A DNA stretch of 64,000 bases. It comes from Streptococcus bovimastitidis. GTDB taxonomy: Bacteria; Bacillota; Bacilli; Lactobacillales; Streptococcaceae. The position numbers and the translations under genes were made by a program. Shown piece after piece: positions 43,952 to 54,115 of the stretch. Below the pieces are notes generated by a model. The model searched no databases and had not been told where the DNA came from. It worked only from the letters and a program-made list of their open reading frames with translations. Position 1 is the first letter of the stretch, and the number at the start of each line of letters is the position of its first letter. The stretch covers positions 992,001-1,056,000 of the forward strand of contig NZ_LZDD01000001.1 of the NCBI RefSeq assembly GCF_001885095.1. The letters are read 5' to 3'.

Positions 43952-45190
43952 TTAGAAATCATATCCTCTGATTGTGGCAAAATAGTCCTCCGCTACCTCG
44001 GCCCGTCTAATCAGTCTGGCCTGGCCATTTTCCTGTAAGAGGATTTCTGCCGACCGCAGACGACCGTTATATTGGTAGCCCATTGAGAATCCATGTGCTC
44101 CTGTATCATGAATAACCAATAGGTCATTTGGTCGTGCTTGAGGTAGGCTTCGGTCTTTGGCAAATTTATCGTTATTTTCACAGAGCGAGCCGACAACATC
44201 TACAACTTCAATACTGCCCTCAGGGTTAGAAAGATTTGTAATATGGTGATAAGAACCATACATGGCTGGTCTCAGTAGGTTTACAGCTGAAGCATCAACA
44301 CCCACGTATTTTTTATAGGTTTCCTTACGATGTAGGACTTTGGTTATTAAATGACCGTGAGGGGCAAGCATAAAGCGTCCTAACTCTGTGTATAAAGCAA
44401 TATGGTCCAAGCCATTCTCAGCTAAAATAGCATCATAAACTTTTTTGACACCTTGGCCAATAATGGCAATATCATTGGCAACTTCTTCTGGTCGATAATT
44501 AACACCAATCCCACCAGATAAATTGATGAAATCTAAGCTAATCCCTAAATCATTTTTGATGTCAACTGCCAATTGAAAGAGTTCTTTAGCTAATTCTGGG
44601 TAGTAATCATTGGTAACCGTATTTGAGGCTAGAAAGGAGTGAATTCCCAAGGAAGAAACTCCCTTCTCTTTGAGCTCTGAAAGTCCTCTATAAAGCTGGG
44701 CTTTTGTCATCCCAAACTTGGAGTCTTGGGGATGATCCATGATTTCGGTTCCTAGCGCGAAGACACCTCCGGGATTATACCTTAAAGAAAGACGATCAGG
44801 AAGGTCGATAACCTCTTCTAGAAAGGTGATTTGTTCGTAAGCATCTAAATTAATTGTTGCCCCTATAGACTTTGCATACTGATATTCATGCGCAGGTGTG
44901 TTATTTGATGAGAACATGATGTCCTTAAAGCCAAGTTCTTTACTCATCATTAATTCCACTTCGGTCGCACAATCTACCCCACAGTTTTCTTCTTGTAAAA
45001 TCTTTAGGATCGCAGGTGTCGGCGTTGCTTTGACTGCGAAATATTCCTTAAAGCCTGGATTCCATGAAAAAGCCTTATTAAGAGCACGCGCTTTTTCTCT
45101 GATACCTTTTTCATCATAAAGATGAAATGGCGTTGGGTAGTCTTGGCAAATGTCCTCTAAAGTTTCTAAACTGATAAATGGTTCTTTCAT
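43952..45190 (-). CDS. lysA: Diaminopimelate decarboxylase
   Basis: The 412-residue PLP enzyme makes lysine from meso-diaminopimelate. PLP-lysine AVKATPTP (near 50), NLSGGIG and the CENND and HDTGAHGFSMGYQYNG motifs are intact. The frame opens at 45211, but GGAG lies inside that stretch, so the ATG at 45190 is the start. No other lysine genes are near. A CodY-like box covers its transcription start, consistent with amino acid repression. Confidence 0.93.
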   Translation of the reverse strand: MKEPFISLETLEDICQDYPTPFHLYDEKGIREKARALNKAFSWNPGFKEYFAVKATPTPAILKILQEENCGVDCATEVELMMSKELGFKDIMFSSNNTPAHEYQYAKSIGATINLDAYEQITFLEEVIDLPDRLSLRYNPGGVFALGTEIMDHPQDSKFGMTKAQLYRGLSELKEKGVSSLGIHSFLASNTVTNDYYPELAKELFQLAVDIKNDLGISLDFINLSGGIGVNYRPEEVANDIAIIGQGVKKVYDAILAENGLDHIALYTELGRFMLAPHGHLITKVLHRKETYKKYVGVDASAVNLLRPAMYGSYHHITNLSNPEGSIEVVDVVGSLCENNDKFAKDRSLPQARPNDLLVIHDTGAHGFSMGYQYNGRLRSAEILLQENGQARLIRRAEVAEDYFATIRGYDF

Positions 45191-45202
45191 GTCTATTCTC
45201 CG

Positions 45203-45229
45203 AATTTTCAAAATATTAGAGTAAGTATA
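45203..45229 (-). promoter_or_regulatory. lysA -10 and CodY-like box
   Basis: The -10 TATACT (45224-45229) is followed by AATTTTCAAAATATT (45203-45217, plus strand), matching CodY at 13 of 15 on the minus strand (AATATTTTGAAAATT). It sits between the transcription start and the ribosome binding site. The -35 is weak. Confidence 0.5.
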
Positions 45230-45253
45230 TCACAACTTGTCATTTTAAGACAG

Positions 45254-45283
45254 AATAAAAACTAGCCTCTTATAGAGACTAGT
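45254..45283 (-). terminator. Terminator of the Bax-inhibitor-like gene
   Basis: Arms ACTAGTCTC and GAGGCTAGT (one G-U, minus strand) enclose TATAA and are followed by a U-rich run. Confidence 0.75.
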
Positions 45284-45296
45284 TTAATCATGATTA

Positions 45297-45986
45297 TTAA
45301 TCATTACGGCCAAAGATACGAAGTAAGCTGATAAACAAGTTAATAAAATCTAGGTAGAGGCTGAGGGCCATAGAAATAGCCCATCCATCATTAACCTGAC
45401 CGTTTGTAGCTTGATAGACCGTTTTAATTCTATTATTGTCAACTGCAATTAAGCCAGAGAAAATGAAAACTGAAACAATAGAAATGATGAAGTTCATGCC
45501 ACCACTTCCCATGAAAATATTAACCACACTAGCAATAATAATACCAATGAGGACTGCCATTAGAGCTTTGCGGAAGCCAGACAAATCTTTTTTGACAAAG
45601 ATTCCAATCATTGCCATAGCAAAGAAAACAGCTGCCGACGAAACAAAAGCTTGAAAAACTGTCGTTTGTGTATAAACAGCAATAATAAAGCTTAGGGTAA
45701 AGCCGTTTAAAGCGGAATAGAATAAGAATAATGGTAAGGCCATTGGCGTGTTACGGTTTGCTGCTGCACTTGCTACGAAAACTAATACCAATTCTAAGAT
45801 AATGGCTCCATAATAGATGAATGGGTGGTTGGCAATAATAGCAAACATGTTATCTCTAAAAGGATAGAGCATTAGGAAAGATACAAAGCCTGATAAAGCT
45901 ACGCCCATTCCAACTAGGCCATAAATTTTGGCAAAGAATCGGTTAAGTCCCGAGTCTGTTTCAGTATAAATTAAATGATCGTTCAT
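45297..45986 (-). CDS. Bax inhibitor-1/YccA family membrane protein
   Basis: The 229-residue protein has about seven helices and the family features [18 protein letters not shown] and [11 protein letters not shown], with an Asp pair near 185. Bacterial members are pH-sensitive Ca2+ leak channels or FtsH modulators. AAGGAGAA precedes the ATG. It follows the HD gene by 20 bp in a two-gene operon. Confidence 0.9.
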   Translation of the reverse strand: MNDHLIYTETDSGLNRFFAKIYGLVGMGVALSGFVSFLMLYPFRDNMFAIIANHPFIYYGAIILELVLVFVASAAANRNTPMALPLFLFYSALNGFTLSFIIAVYTQTTVFQAFVSSAAVFFAMAMIGIFVKKDLSGFRKALMAVLIGIIIASVVNIFMGSGGMNFIISIVSVFIFSGLIAVDNNRIKTVYQATNGQVNDGWAISMALSLYLDFINLFISLLRIFGRND

Positions 45987-46006
45987 AGTAAATTCTCCTT
46001 TTATCT

Positions 46007-46507
46007 TTAGCGATTATGACTATTTAAAGTTTTGCGTTTGAATAAACGACGATGGGCCCAACGATTACGCATTGGTGTTGCAACTTCCTTTACTGCCCAA
46101 TATTTATCAACCATTGTTACAATATAACTTTCACGATATTTAGGAAAAGCTACTGTGGCTCCCCACATATGTTTCAAAATAATATCTTCTTCCCGTTGAT
46201 TAATATCGGTCAATTTTTTTGCATTTCGTAATGCAATGCGTGGATGAACCCATGCGTGACTTTTATTAAACTTGGTAACACGCCAGTCATAGTAAAAGAA
46301 ATCGTGCAGTAAACCTCCACGAGCTGTACTTTTGGCATCCCAGCCAAATTTTTTTGCTAACTTGTAACTTGTATAGGCTACATTGATTGAATGTTCCAAT
46401 CGAGTAGAATGATGGTGTTGAACAATTGATTCTAATTTTTGAAATCGGGGATGGTCAATTAGGTGTCCAACATGTTCCATAAATTCGCGGTCATTAGTAT
46501 AATCCAT
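46007..46507 (-). CDS. HD-domain phosphohydrolase
   Basis: The 166-residue protein has an HD motif arrangement with [15 protein letters not shown] (about 37-51) and LLHDFFYYD (about 70). Substrate is unknown; HD proteins hydrolyse nucleotides. A GTG nine bases upstream is in frame, but GAGGTG is correctly spaced for the ATG at 46507. It leads the operon with the Bax-inhibitor-like gene. Confidence 0.85.
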   Translation of the reverse strand: MDYTNDREFMEHVGHLIDHPRFQKLESIVQHHHSTRLEHSINVAYTSYKLAKKFGWDAKSTARGGLLHDFFYYDWRVTKFNKSHAWVHPRIALRNAKKLTDINQREEDIILKHMWGATVAFPKYRESYIVTMVDKYWAVKEVATPMRNRWAHRRLFKRKTLNSHNR

Positions 46508-46543
46508 AATTATCACCTCGTGTAGGTATTATAACATATTCCC

Positions 46544-47281
46544 TTAAATCAAGCTAAAAATGACTATTCCTGCAGCGACAGCCACGTTAAGACTTTCTGC
46601 TTGGCCAGGCATATTTATATGGACCAGTTGACTAGCCAGCTCAGCCATTTCACCACTAATACCTTGTCCTTCGTTACCCATGACAAGGACAAAATCTGAG
46701 TAGAAAGGGAGTTCTTTATAATCAACAGACTTACTGGATAGCGTTGTGGCTAAGATTGGTATGCCTTGCGCTTTGATGTCTTGACAAAAATCATAAACAT
46801 TAGTCCGCCAGACAGGTAAATGAAAATGGCTACCTTGCATGGATCTTAGGGTTTTTTGATTATACATATCAGCTGACTTTTCAGAAAGAATAACGCCATC
46901 GAATTGCGCGGCATCCGCAGTCCTTATCATGGTCCCTAAATTGCCAGGATCCTGAACATCTTCAAGGAGTAAAAATTTCCCTTTGCCAAGTTTTGGCAGC
47001 TCATCTTTACTCATAGCAACTTCAGCAATAATGCCTTGGGGACTTGGGGAGTCTGTTAACTCTTTCAAGACTTCTGGGGCCACCAAATAGACATTGTTTT
47101 GGTCATTTACCCGGTCCTTCATTTCCTCAAGAACAAAAACTTTAAGGATTTGATTTTGCACAGCTTTGGCTTCTTGGTAAAGATGCCATCCCTCGATCAG
47201 GTAAGAGTTTTTCCGATGTTTTTTTTGCAAGAGTTTTTTAGCTTCTTTAATGGTTGGATTTGCTTTAGAACTTATTTTCAT
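46544..47281 (-). CDS. TrmH/SpoU-family RNA 2'-O-methyltransferase
   Basis: The 245-residue SPOUT enzyme has an L30e-like N-terminal substrate domain and a C-terminal knot with EDVQDPGNLGTMIRTADAA, VMGNEGQGIS and HINMPGQAESLNVAVAAGI. It resembles YsgA/RlmB-like proteins; the target nucleotide cannot be told. The -10 TATAAT (47288-47293) ends 6 nt before the ATG and there is no Shine-Dalgarno sequence, so a leaderless mRNA is likely. It is divergent from acyP. Confidence 0.9.
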   Translation of the reverse strand: MKISSKANPTIKEAKKLLQKKHRKNSYLIEGWHLYQEAKAVQNQILKVFVLEEMKDRVNDQNNVYLVAPEVLKELTDSPSPQGIIAEVAMSKDELPKLGKGKFLLLEDVQDPGNLGTMIRTADAAQFDGVILSEKSADMYNQKTLRSMQGSHFHLPVWRTNVYDFCQDIKAQGIPILATTLSSKSVDYKELPFYSDFVLVMGNEGQGISGEMAELASQLVHINMPGQAESLNVAVAAGIVIFSLI

Positions 47282-47287
47282 AGCTCT

Positions 47288-47296
47288 ATTATATCA
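47288..47296 (-). promoter_or_regulatory. Extended -10 at the rlmB-like start codon
   Basis: TGATATAAT on the minus strand is followed by six bases (AGAGCT) and then the ATG. The -35 is weak. Confidence 0.55.
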
Positions 47297-47384
47297 TACC
47301 TTCCTGAAGACTTGATTTCTGGTAATTCTCTTAACATTTTAGAAAGCAATATTGTGTTATAATATGAAAAAAGGAGGCTTAAGG

Positions 47385-47663
47385 ATGAAAAAAGTTCGCA
47401 TGATTGTTTCTGGTAAAGTTCAGGGTGTTGGCTTTCGATATTCAACCTACGCTCTCGCACTACAAATAGGTGATATTCGTGGTCGCGTATGGAATAATGA
47501 CGATGGCACAGTTGAAATTCTGGCTCAATCTGATGACTCCCTAAAAATGGCTAAATTTATTCAAGAAATTCGTAAAGGACCTTCCAAATGGGCTAAAGTC
47601 TCTTATGTCGATGTCAAGATGGATAATTTTCAAGACTATGATGACTTTAAAATGACCAATTAA
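47385..47663 (+). CDS. acyP: Acylphosphatase
   Basis: The 92-residue enzyme hydrolyses carboxyl-phosphate bonds. GKVQGVGFRYSTYA provides the catalytic Arg and the phosphate loop, and RGRVWNNDDGTVEI the catalytic Asn. The frame can be extended to 47352, but AGGAGG (47372-47377) is placed for the ATG at 47385. A TATAAT lies at 47358-47363. It precedes yidC2 by 82 bp. Confidence 0.93.
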   Translation: MKKVRMIVSGKVQGVGFRYSTYALALQIGDIRGRVWNNDDGTVEILAQSDDSLKMAKFIQEIRKGPSKWAKVSYVDVKMDNFQDYDDFKMTN

Positions 47664-47745
47664 AAATCAGTCTATGGAAGTATTGTTAAATTGCCAAAAA
47701 AAAAGTAAAATAGATAGGTATATTAAAAACTAAAGGAAAATCACA

Positions 47746-48675
47746 TTGAAAATTAAATTAAATCGCATACTCTTTTCTGGTATGGCATTATCTATTCTGT
47801 TTACTTTAACAGGCTGTGTCAGCAGAGATAAACAAGGAAATCCTAAAGGAATTATTTGGGATATGCTAGGTAAGCCAATGTCTCACTTTATTGAGTACTT
47901 TGCTAATAACATGGGCTTAGGTTTTGGTCTGGCAATCATCATCGTTACTATTATCGTCCGTACCATCATTCTTCCATTAGGATTATATCAATCACAAAAG
48001 GCAAGCTACCAATCTGAGAAGATGGCTTACTTAAAACCTGTTTTTGATCCAATTAATCAACGCATGAAAAATGCGACAACGCAAGAAGAAAAATTTGCTG
48101 CCCAATCAGAATTAATGGCTGCCCAAAAAGAAAATGGCATCAATATGCTTGGTGGCATGGGATGTCTGCCATTGTTAATACAAATGCCCTTCTTCTCCGC
48201 TATGTATTTCGCAGCTCTTCATACAAAAGGGATTTCAACATCTACATTTATGGGGATTGATCTAGGTAGTCGTAGCTTAGCTCTAACTGCAATTATCGCA
48301 GTTCTTTACTTCTTCCAATCATGGTTATCAATGCAAGCTGTTGATGAAGCACAAAGACAACAGATGAAAACTATGATGTACACAATGCCAATCATGATGA
48401 TTTTCATGACAATGAGTTTGCCAGCAGGTGTTGGTCTCTATTGGTTAGTCGGTGGTTTCTTCAGTATCATCCAACAATTAATCACTACTTACATGATTAA
48501 ACCTCGTCTTCGTAAGCAAATTGCTGAAGAATTTGAAAAAAATCCTCCGAAAGTCGGAAAAGCTAATCAAAACCGAAAAGATGTTACCCTTGCAAAAGCA
48601 AGTAACTCTATTCCTCAAAATACACGTCCAAACAAAACAAACCGAAATGCCGGCAAACAAAAACGACGTAAATAA
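47746..48675 (+). CDS. yidC2: Membrane protein insertase YidC2
   Basis: The 309-residue lipoprotein has signal [12 protein letters not shown] and lipobox LTGC (Cys24), then the conserved five-helix insertase core (about 55-250) with a hydrophilic-groove Arg in [10 protein letters not shown], and a basic C-terminal tail ending in KRRK. The tail helps bind ribosomes in YidC2 of streptococci, in contrast to YidC1. The start is a TTG at 47746 with AAAGG upstream; the next ATG would remove the signal. It ends at a strong terminator. Confidence 0.93.
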   Translation: MKIKLNRILFSGMALSILFTLTGCVSRDKQGNPKGIIWDMLGKPMSHFIEYFANNMGLGFGLAIIIVTIIVRTIILPLGLYQSQKASYQSEKMAYLKPVFDPINQRMKNATTQEEKFAAQSELMAAQKENGINMLGGMGCLPLLIQMPFFSAMYFAALHTKGISTSTFMGIDLGSRSLALTAIIAVLYFFQSWLSMQAVDEAQRQQMKTMMYTMPIMMIFMTMSLPAGVGLYWLVGGFFSIIQQLITTYMIKPRLRKQIAEEFEKNPPKVGKANQNRKDVTLAKASNSIPQNTRPNKTNRNAGKQKRRK

Positions 48676-48679
48676 GCTT

Positions 48680-48711
48680 AAAAGCCTTCACTTTAGAAAG
48701 TGAAGGCTTTT
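48680..48711 (+). terminator. Terminator of yidC2
   Basis: Arms AAAAGCCTTCACTTT and AAGTGAAGGCTTTT enclose AGA. Confidence 0.9.
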
Positions 48712-48787
48712 AACTTTACTTGTATTGATATATGCTATGATAGGCTATCACAACCAAAGGATTTCTCAAATTTGCATTTGTGCAAAA

Positions 48788-48810
48788 ATAAAAAAGCGCT
48801 GAATTCAGCA
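48788..48810 (-). terminator. Terminator of greA
   Basis: The palindrome GCTGAATTCAGC (48798-48809) is followed on the minus strand by a U-run. Confidence 0.7.
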
Positions 48811-48816
48811 ACCTTC

Positions 48817-49299
48817 TTATTTTGTTTTTTCAACACTGACAATTTCAACTTCATATGTTGTTGCAGGTGAAACGATTAGAGCTTTATCACCTTTTTTCTT
48901 ACCAATTAAAGCTTGAGCAATTGGGCTTTCATTTGAAATTTTACCTGAGAAGATATCTGCACCAGCAGAACCAACAATATGATAAGTATCTTTATCATTG
49001 GTACCAACTTCTTGAACGACAACTGTTTTACCAATGGCAACTTCGTCTTTTGCTACCGCATCTGAATTAATGATTTCAGCAAAACGAATTTTTGTTTCAA
49101 GAGTAGAGATTTGTCCCTCAACGAATGCTTGCTCATCTTTAGCAGCATCATATTCAGAGTTCTCTGATAAGTCACCATATGAACGTGCAATTTTAATACG
49201 TTCTACAACTTCTGGACGACGAACTAATTTTAACTCTTCTAATTCTTTTTCTAATTGTTCTTTTTCAATTTCCGTCATTGGATAAGTTTTTTCAGCCAT
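48817..49299 (-). CDS. greA: Transcription elongation factor GreA
   Basis: The 160-residue factor rescues backtracked RNA polymerase by stimulating transcript cleavage. The N-terminal coiled coil carries [17 protein letters not shown] with the acidic tip, and the C-terminal FKBP-like domain has [18 protein letters not shown]. The longer frame to 49344 is an artefact; the ATG at 49299 with AAGAG upstream gives the family length. It follows the mltG terminator, so it has separate transcription. Confidence 0.96.
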   Translation of the reverse strand: MAEKTYPMTEIEKEQLEKELEELKLVRRPEVVERIKIARSYGDLSENSEYDAAKDEQAFVEGQISTLETKIRFAEIINSDAVAKDEVAIGKTVVVQEVGTNDKDTYHIVGSAGADIFSGKISNESPIAQALIGKKKGDKALIVSPATTYEVEIVSVEKTK

Positions 49300-49332
49300 T
49301 TTTTTCTCTTTTCTATATATTAAAGAATTCAG

Positions 49333-49370
49333 AAATACAAACATGATGCCTTTGGCATCATGTTTGTATT
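49333..49370 (-). terminator. Terminator of mltG
   Basis: A long perfect hairpin pairs AATACAAACATGATGCC with GGCATCATGTTTGTATT around TTT (49334-49370). It begins directly after the mltG stop. Its U-tract is short. Confidence 0.75.
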
Positions 49371-51203
49371 TTACTGAATTTGGTTGTTTACATATTTTTC
49401 AACATTTGCTGAATGTGCTTCATAGGTTTTGGCATAGAAGACCTCACCTGTCTTGACATTGGCAACAAAGTATAAATAATCGGTATTTGCAGGTTTGACT
49501 GTTGCGTCAATGGCAGATAGACTTGGGCTATCTACTGGACCAGGCATTAAACCAGTATTCGTATAAATATTATAAGGCGACTTAATCGTTGTGTCAATCG
49601 CGGCATCTTCAGCTAGTGTCGTTTTATCGCCAAGTTTATTCATGGCATAAAGAATAGCAATATTTGATTGCAAGGCCATGCCATTTTGGAGACGATTGTA
49701 GAAAACACTTGCGATATCGCGACGATCCTCATCTGTAGAGCCTTCTTTTTCAACAAGTGACGCTAAAGTTAAGACTTCATTCACTGTTTTTCCACTAGCT
49801 TCAATACTATCATAATAAGGAGACAAGGTAGCGTCTGTCGTTGCTAACATTTCATCAATTAAAGAACGAATGTCTGTATCTTTATAATAATCATAAGTAG
49901 CTGGGAATAAATAGCCTTCTAATTGATAAATAGCATCTTCTTTTTTAGGTAGGCTAGACAATAAGCGAGGGTATTTTTTCACCATTTCCTTAATGAAGGT
50001 TTCATCCTGAATCAAGTTTAAAAAGTCTTGTGACTTAAATGGTGTTTTATCTTTTGTCGATTTGGTATTACTATTATCGGTAACAGCTTTGCTGATTTGT
50101 TTAATCGTATAGCCTTCAGGGATTAAGATTTTTCCTAGGACTGGTTTAGTTGGCTTATCAGTACCACCCTTTTGCAAAGCTCTGGCAATTTCATCAAGTG
50201 ACATACTCTTTTGAAGGTTGTAATAGCCACTTTGGAAATTTGAAAAATTCTTGAACTTTGTATAGAAGTTGAAGACAGTACCACTCTTAATCAAGCCATT
50301 TTCTTCGAGAACTTGACCAATCAATTTATTACCTGATCCAGCTGGAATCTCAACTTGTACATATTTATTATCTTTTTTATCGACTGGATTAACAGCATTA
50401 TAGACAAATAGGGAGCTAGCTAATGCGATAATCACGACAATTGCTAAGATAGACGAAATAAGTACCATTGAAATTTTCTTAGCCACTCGATCAGTCTCTT
50501 GTCGCTTACTATATCTTTTCTTCACTAAACCTCCAACTGCATGTGAAGCTTCAGATGCTTCATCTTGGTTTATGTCTGTATCAGAAGTAAAATGAGCTTG
50601 TTCATCCTGTACAGGTTGACTAGTCGTTGATTCACTTGTTTCTGCTTCTTGCTCATCTTCTAAAACAAAACCAATGTCAGCCGGATTTAAAATAGTAATC
50701 GGTGTAAATGGAATTGTTTCCGATAAATCACTTCCTACTAGTGAAACTTTTTCTGACTCTTGAGAGTCATCTGATCCAAAAGCAGATTCAGAATGTGAAA
50801 AGGATTGTGAATCAATTTCCTCAGAGCCATCATTCTCAGATGTCTCCAGACCTTCTGACTCACTCGAAATACTACTTTCCTCAAATCCTAGCAGGCTTTC
50901 ATTAGCATCCATTTCAGACTGATTTTCAGTCTCTTGTTCACTTTCATGAACAGAATCTTGACTGTTTTCAGTTGATTTAGCCATTTCTTCTTGATAATCA
51001 TTATAGAGAACGATTGTCTTTTGCCTTGCCTCTTCAGCTTCACGCTCTTTCATTTTTAATTCTTCTGCTTTTAAGTCTTGCCGAAGAAGTTCTTCTTCTT
51101 TTTCTTTGCGAATTTGATTAGCTTTTTCAAGCTCAGCTAAAATGTGCTCCTTGAAGCTCATTTTCTTCTGAGACTCTTGGCCATCATCTTTAAAATCGGT
51201 CAA
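49371..51203 (-). CDS. mltG: Endolytic peptidoglycan transglycosylase MltG (YceG-like)
   Basis: The 610-residue protein has a 240-residue acidic, Ser/Glu-rich cytoplasmic N-terminus with an initial coiled coil, one transmembrane helix (about 245-268), a LysM-like part and the YceG catalytic domain with [11 protein letters not shown] (Glu485/Glu487). It cuts glycan strands during peripheral wall growth in streptococci. The start is a TTG at 51203 with a strong AGGAGG. The N-terminus is far longer than in E. coli. A terminator follows directly. Confidence 0.92.
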   Translation of the reverse strand: MTDFKDDGQESQKKMSFKEHILAELEKANQIRKEKEEELLRQDLKAEELKMKEREAEEARQKTIVLYNDYQEEMAKSTENSQDSVHESEQETENQSEMDANESLLGFEESSISSESEGLETSENDGSEEIDSQSFSHSESAFGSDDSQESEKVSLVGSDLSETIPFTPITILNPADIGFVLEDEQEAETSESTTSQPVQDEQAHFTSDTDINQDEASEASHAVGGLVKKRYSKRQETDRVAKKISMVLISSILAIVVIIALASSLFVYNAVNPVDKKDNKYVQVEIPAGSGNKLIGQVLEENGLIKSGTVFNFYTKFKNFSNFQSGYYNLQKSMSLDEIARALQKGGTDKPTKPVLGKILIPEGYTIKQISKAVTDNSNTKSTKDKTPFKSQDFLNLIQDETFIKEMVKKYPRLLSSLPKKEDAIYQLEGYLFPATYDYYKDTDIRSLIDEMLATTDATLSPYYDSIEASGKTVNEVLTLASLVEKEGSTDEDRRDIASVFYNRLQNGMALQSNIAILYAMNKLGDKTTLAEDAAIDTTIKSPYNIYTNTGLMPGPVDSPSLSAIDATVKPANTDYLYFVANVKTGEVFYAKTYEAHSANVEKYVNNQIQ

Positions 51204-51311
51204 AGCAAGTCCTCCTAAACGTAATCAATCGCAATTATAACCCAAAACTAGCATAAAAGCAATTATTTCCCTTATTTGTTACTCATTTTTAATACTTTTA
51301 GAGGTATTTGC

Positions 51312-51806
51312 TCAATGCCTATCTTTGGGCTGCCAAAGCATATCGTACCAGATACTTCCACCATGATTTGAATCTGAAAGGCCCAAATTCTTAAAACCAT
51401 TTAATTCATAATATGAAATTAAATAATCATGACAGGTTAGAATAATCCCTTGACGATTTTGAGCGACTGCCAAATCTTTCATGGCAGCAAGTAGAGCCGT
51501 CCCAATCCCTTGCTTTTGAAACTTGGGAGAAATGGAAAGACTGGTAATAGCGATATAGCCTCCACTTTCTGGATTCTTTTGACTACCGTGGAATAGATGA
51601 TCTTCTAACTTAGCTTCTGCAACAACCGGACCTTCAACATAACCAGCAATTTGATCCTCAAGCACAGCGACCAGAAAAGTATCGGGATTAACTTGCGTTC
51701 TAGCTAAAATAACCTCTGCAGAGGCTGCTTCTTCTGGTGAAAAATTGGCTACTTCAATAGCATGGACAAAAGGCCAATCCTTCTCAACCACATGTCTAAT
51801 AAGCAT
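51312..51806 (-). CDS. GNAT-family N-acetyltransferase
   Basis: The 164-residue protein has the GNAT fold with acyl-CoA motif SLSISPKFQKQGIGTALLAA (about 90-109) and a C-terminal FKNLGLSDSNHGG region. Substrate is unknown. It lies 42 bp after murC, beyond a hairpin terminator, in a conserved streptococcal order (murC-GNAT-mltG-greA), which does not by itself show a wall role. Confidence 0.88.
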   Translation of the reverse strand: MLIRHVVEKDWPFVHAIEVANFSPEEAASAEVILARTQVNPDTFLVAVLEDQIAGYVEGPVVAEAKLEDHLFHGSQKNPESGGYIAITSLSISPKFQKQGIGTALLAAMKDLAVAQNRQGIILTCHDYLISYYELNGFKNLGLSDSNHGGSIWYDMLWQPKDRH

Positions 51807-51824
51807 GACTTTCCTTTCTAACAG

Positions 51825-51848
51825 AAAACCTGCCAGAGGCAGGATTTT
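51825..51848 (-). terminator. Terminator of murC
   Basis: Arms CCTGCC and GGCAGG enclose AGA (51829-51843), with T-runs on both sides. Confidence 0.75.
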
Positions 51849-53183
51849 TTATTGATTATTATGCGTTAAGTTTGCTAAAAGTTCTTCAAAAGAACGTTCG
51901 TAGAGTTGAATATCTCCAGCTCCCATGAAAACATAAACAGCATTATCATGGTCTAACAATGGTGAAACATTCTCAACAGTGACCACTTTAGCAGGTTTGA
52001 TAATTTTTGCCGCTAAGTCCTCAACTTTAACTTCACCTTTATCAACTTCACGCGCTGAGCCATAAATTTGAGCTAAGTAAACACTGTCCGCTTCATTTAA
52101 GGCCTGAGCAAACTCATCTAGCAAAGCGATTGTCCGTGTAAAGGTATGAGGTTGGAAAATAGCTACAATCTCACGACTTGGGTATTTTTGACGTGCTGCA
52201 TCGATTGTTGCAACAATTTCAGTTGGATGGTGAGCAAAGTCATCAATGATGATGGTTTCGTTAATAATTTTTTCAGTGAAGCGACGTTTAACACCACCAA
52301 AAGTAACCATATGTTTTGCAACTAAGTCCATATCAATACCTGCAATATATAAGTTAGCAATAACAGCTGTAGCATTCAAAATATTATGGCGTCCGTAAGC
52401 AGGTACGTGGAACTGACCAATGATTTGATCATCATGTTTAACTTTGAAATCAGAACCGTTTGTTGTCCGCGTAATATCGAAGGCAACAAAGTCATTCTTG
52501 TCATCAAAACCATAGTAATAAATTGGGGCATTAGCAGTAATTTTTTTCAGCTCTTCGTCTTCACCATAAACAAATAAGGCTTTTTGAACTTGTTTAGCGT
52601 AATCGTTGAAAGCCGAAAAGACGTCCTCAATACCAGTAAAATAGTCTGGATGGTCAAAATCAATATTTGTAATAATAGAATATTCAGGATGATAAGGCAT
52701 GAAATGACGTTCATATTCATCAGACTCAAAAACGAAGTATTGAGCATTGGCAGAACCACGACCTGTCCCATCACCAATCAGGTATGATGTATCAGTAATA
52801 TTCTTTAAGACATGAGCTAAAAGGCCAGTCGTTGAAGTTTTACCATGAGCACCAGCAATACCAAAACTGGTAAATTGTTTCATAAATTCACCTAAGAACT
52901 CATGATAACGTTTAAAAGGAATATTATTTTCAATGGCATAAGCTAACTCTTCATTGTTATCTTTACGGAAGGCATTACCAGCAATAATTTCCATATCTGC
53001 AGAAATATTGTCTTTACTGAAAGGTTTGATTTCAATACCAGCTTTTTCAAGTCCACGTTGCGTAAAATAATATTTTTCAACATCACTTCCTTGAACTTTA
53101 TGACCCATTTGGTGCAACATTAGTGCTAAGGCACTCATGCCAGACCCTTTAATTCCGATAAAATAATAAGATTTAGACGACAT
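51849..53183 (-). CDS. murC: UDP-N-acetylmuramate--L-alanine ligase
   Basis: The 444-residue Mur ligase adds the first stem residue of peptidoglycan. The ATP loop GAHGKTSTT (about 114) follows the [15 protein letters not shown]-terminal domain, and DDFAHHPTE starts the C-terminal domain. It follows the hypothetical 215-residue gene by 46 bp and has a terminator at its end. Confidence 0.96.
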   Translation of the reverse strand: MSSKSYYFIGIKGSGMSALALMLHQMGHKVQGSDVEKYYFTQRGLEKAGIEIKPFSKDNISADMEIIAGNAFRKDNNEELAYAIENNIPFKRYHEFLGEFMKQFTSFGIAGAHGKTSTTGLLAHVLKNITDTSYLIGDGTGRGSANAQYFVFESDEYERHFMPYHPEYSIITNIDFDHPDYFTGIEDVFSAFNDYAKQVQKALFVYGEDEELKKITANAPIYYYGFDDKNDFVAFDITRTTNGSDFKVKHDDQIIGQFHVPAYGRHNILNATAVIANLYIAGIDMDLVAKHMVTFGGVKRRFTEKIINETIIIDDFAHHPTEIVATIDAARQKYPSREIVAIFQPHTFTRTIALLDEFAQALNEADSVYLAQIYGSAREVDKGEVKVEDLAAKIIKPAKVVTVENVSPLLDHDNAVYVFMGAGDIQLYERSFEELLANLTHNNQ

Positions 53184-53229
53184 TTTAACTCCTTTTAGAT
53201 TTTCTCAAGACACCAATAATTCCAACAGC

Positions 53230-53877
53230 TTAATAAACATCATCTAAGCGTGTTAAATTTAATTCTTGAGCAATTGTTTTTTCTCTCTGTAAGCGTGTTT
53301 CTTGACTGTTATAGATTTGACTTCGCTTTAAAAAGTCATAATTGTTTTTCTTAACTGGCGTCTGAGCCTGATTTGTTGACTGAGATTCCTTGTACTGAAC
53401 TGGGATTTCCGCAAGAATGTAAGAATCTTGTTCTAATTTTTCTGTAAGGTGACTCCATTTACTTGCTCTTCTCTTAGTGGCCAAAACTTTCGTTTCAGGG
53501 ACCGTTTTTTCAAGTGGTGCCTTATAAGAACTGGCCTTACTAGAATGATTGCTATGATAATTTTGGTTGTATGCCATCTCTTTAGCTAGATGCGCCTGAC
53601 GTTTTTCCTTCAATTCTTTACGAGCACGTTTGCGAGCTTCCTCAGCATAATTGCGCCCCTCATCGATTGTTTGAAAACGATTTGGCTGTGCTACCTCAGG
53701 ATTTGCAGGGTTGACAAAAGCAAAATCACGCGTCACATCGTCGTAATCTTTGTCTTGATAGAATCCATGAATATTACTAATCAAGTCCTCATTTTCATAT
53801 AAATGCATATGACGACCTTCTTCAACAATGGGTTCTCCGTCCGCAACTAATGGAAATTGACCTTTAATCATTGACAT
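53230..53877 (-). CDS. Conserved streptococcal hypothetical protein
   Basis: I do not recognise this 215-residue protein. It is hydrophilic and basic, with a charged coiled-coil-prone stretch (about 75-100, EEARKRARKELKEKRQA) and a Ser/Lys-rich, probably disordered middle. There is no signal or membrane segment. Two ATGs, at 53877 and 53871, fit the GGAAGG ribosome binding site; the first is given. It precedes murC by 46 bp and is probably co-transcribed with it. Confidence 0.72.
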   Translation of the reverse strand: MSMIKGQFPLVADGEPIVEEGRHMHLYENEDLISNIHGFYQDKDYDDVTRDFAFVNPANPEVAQPNRFQTIDEGRNYAEEARKRARKELKEKRQAHLAKEMAYNQNYHSNHSSKASSYKAPLEKTVPETKVLATKRRASKWSHLTEKLEQDSYILAEIPVQYKESQSTNQAQTPVKKNNYDFLKRSQIYNSQETRLQREKTIAQELNLTRLDDVY

Positions 53878-53999
53878 TTCCTTCCTTCCTATAGCATTCC
53901 CTATTATAAACTAATTATCCATATTTTTCAAAACTTTCCCCAAAATTAAGGCTTGAAAGTGCAAATTCCCTTATAATTTTTCCATTTTCTCATCTTTTC

Positions 54000-54033
54000 A
54001 AAAAATGCCTGAAGATTTGATTTCTTCAGACAC
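54000..54033 (-). terminator. Terminator of the Snf2 helicase gene
   Basis: Arms TGTCTGAAGA and TCTTCAGGCA (one G-U, minus strand) are followed by a U-run. Confidence 0.85.
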
Positions 54034-54115
54034 TTGGTTTTTTCATTAAAGCAAGAAGGAAATCAGCTGCGCTAGCAGAATCAGAAGTTCCCTTCAAATA
54101 GATCTTTAAAAGTCA

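Noticed and set aside
49333..49370. The perfect hairpin between mltG and greA as a mobile repeat
   Set aside because: It occurs once in the window, starts directly after the mltG stop and fits a terminator.
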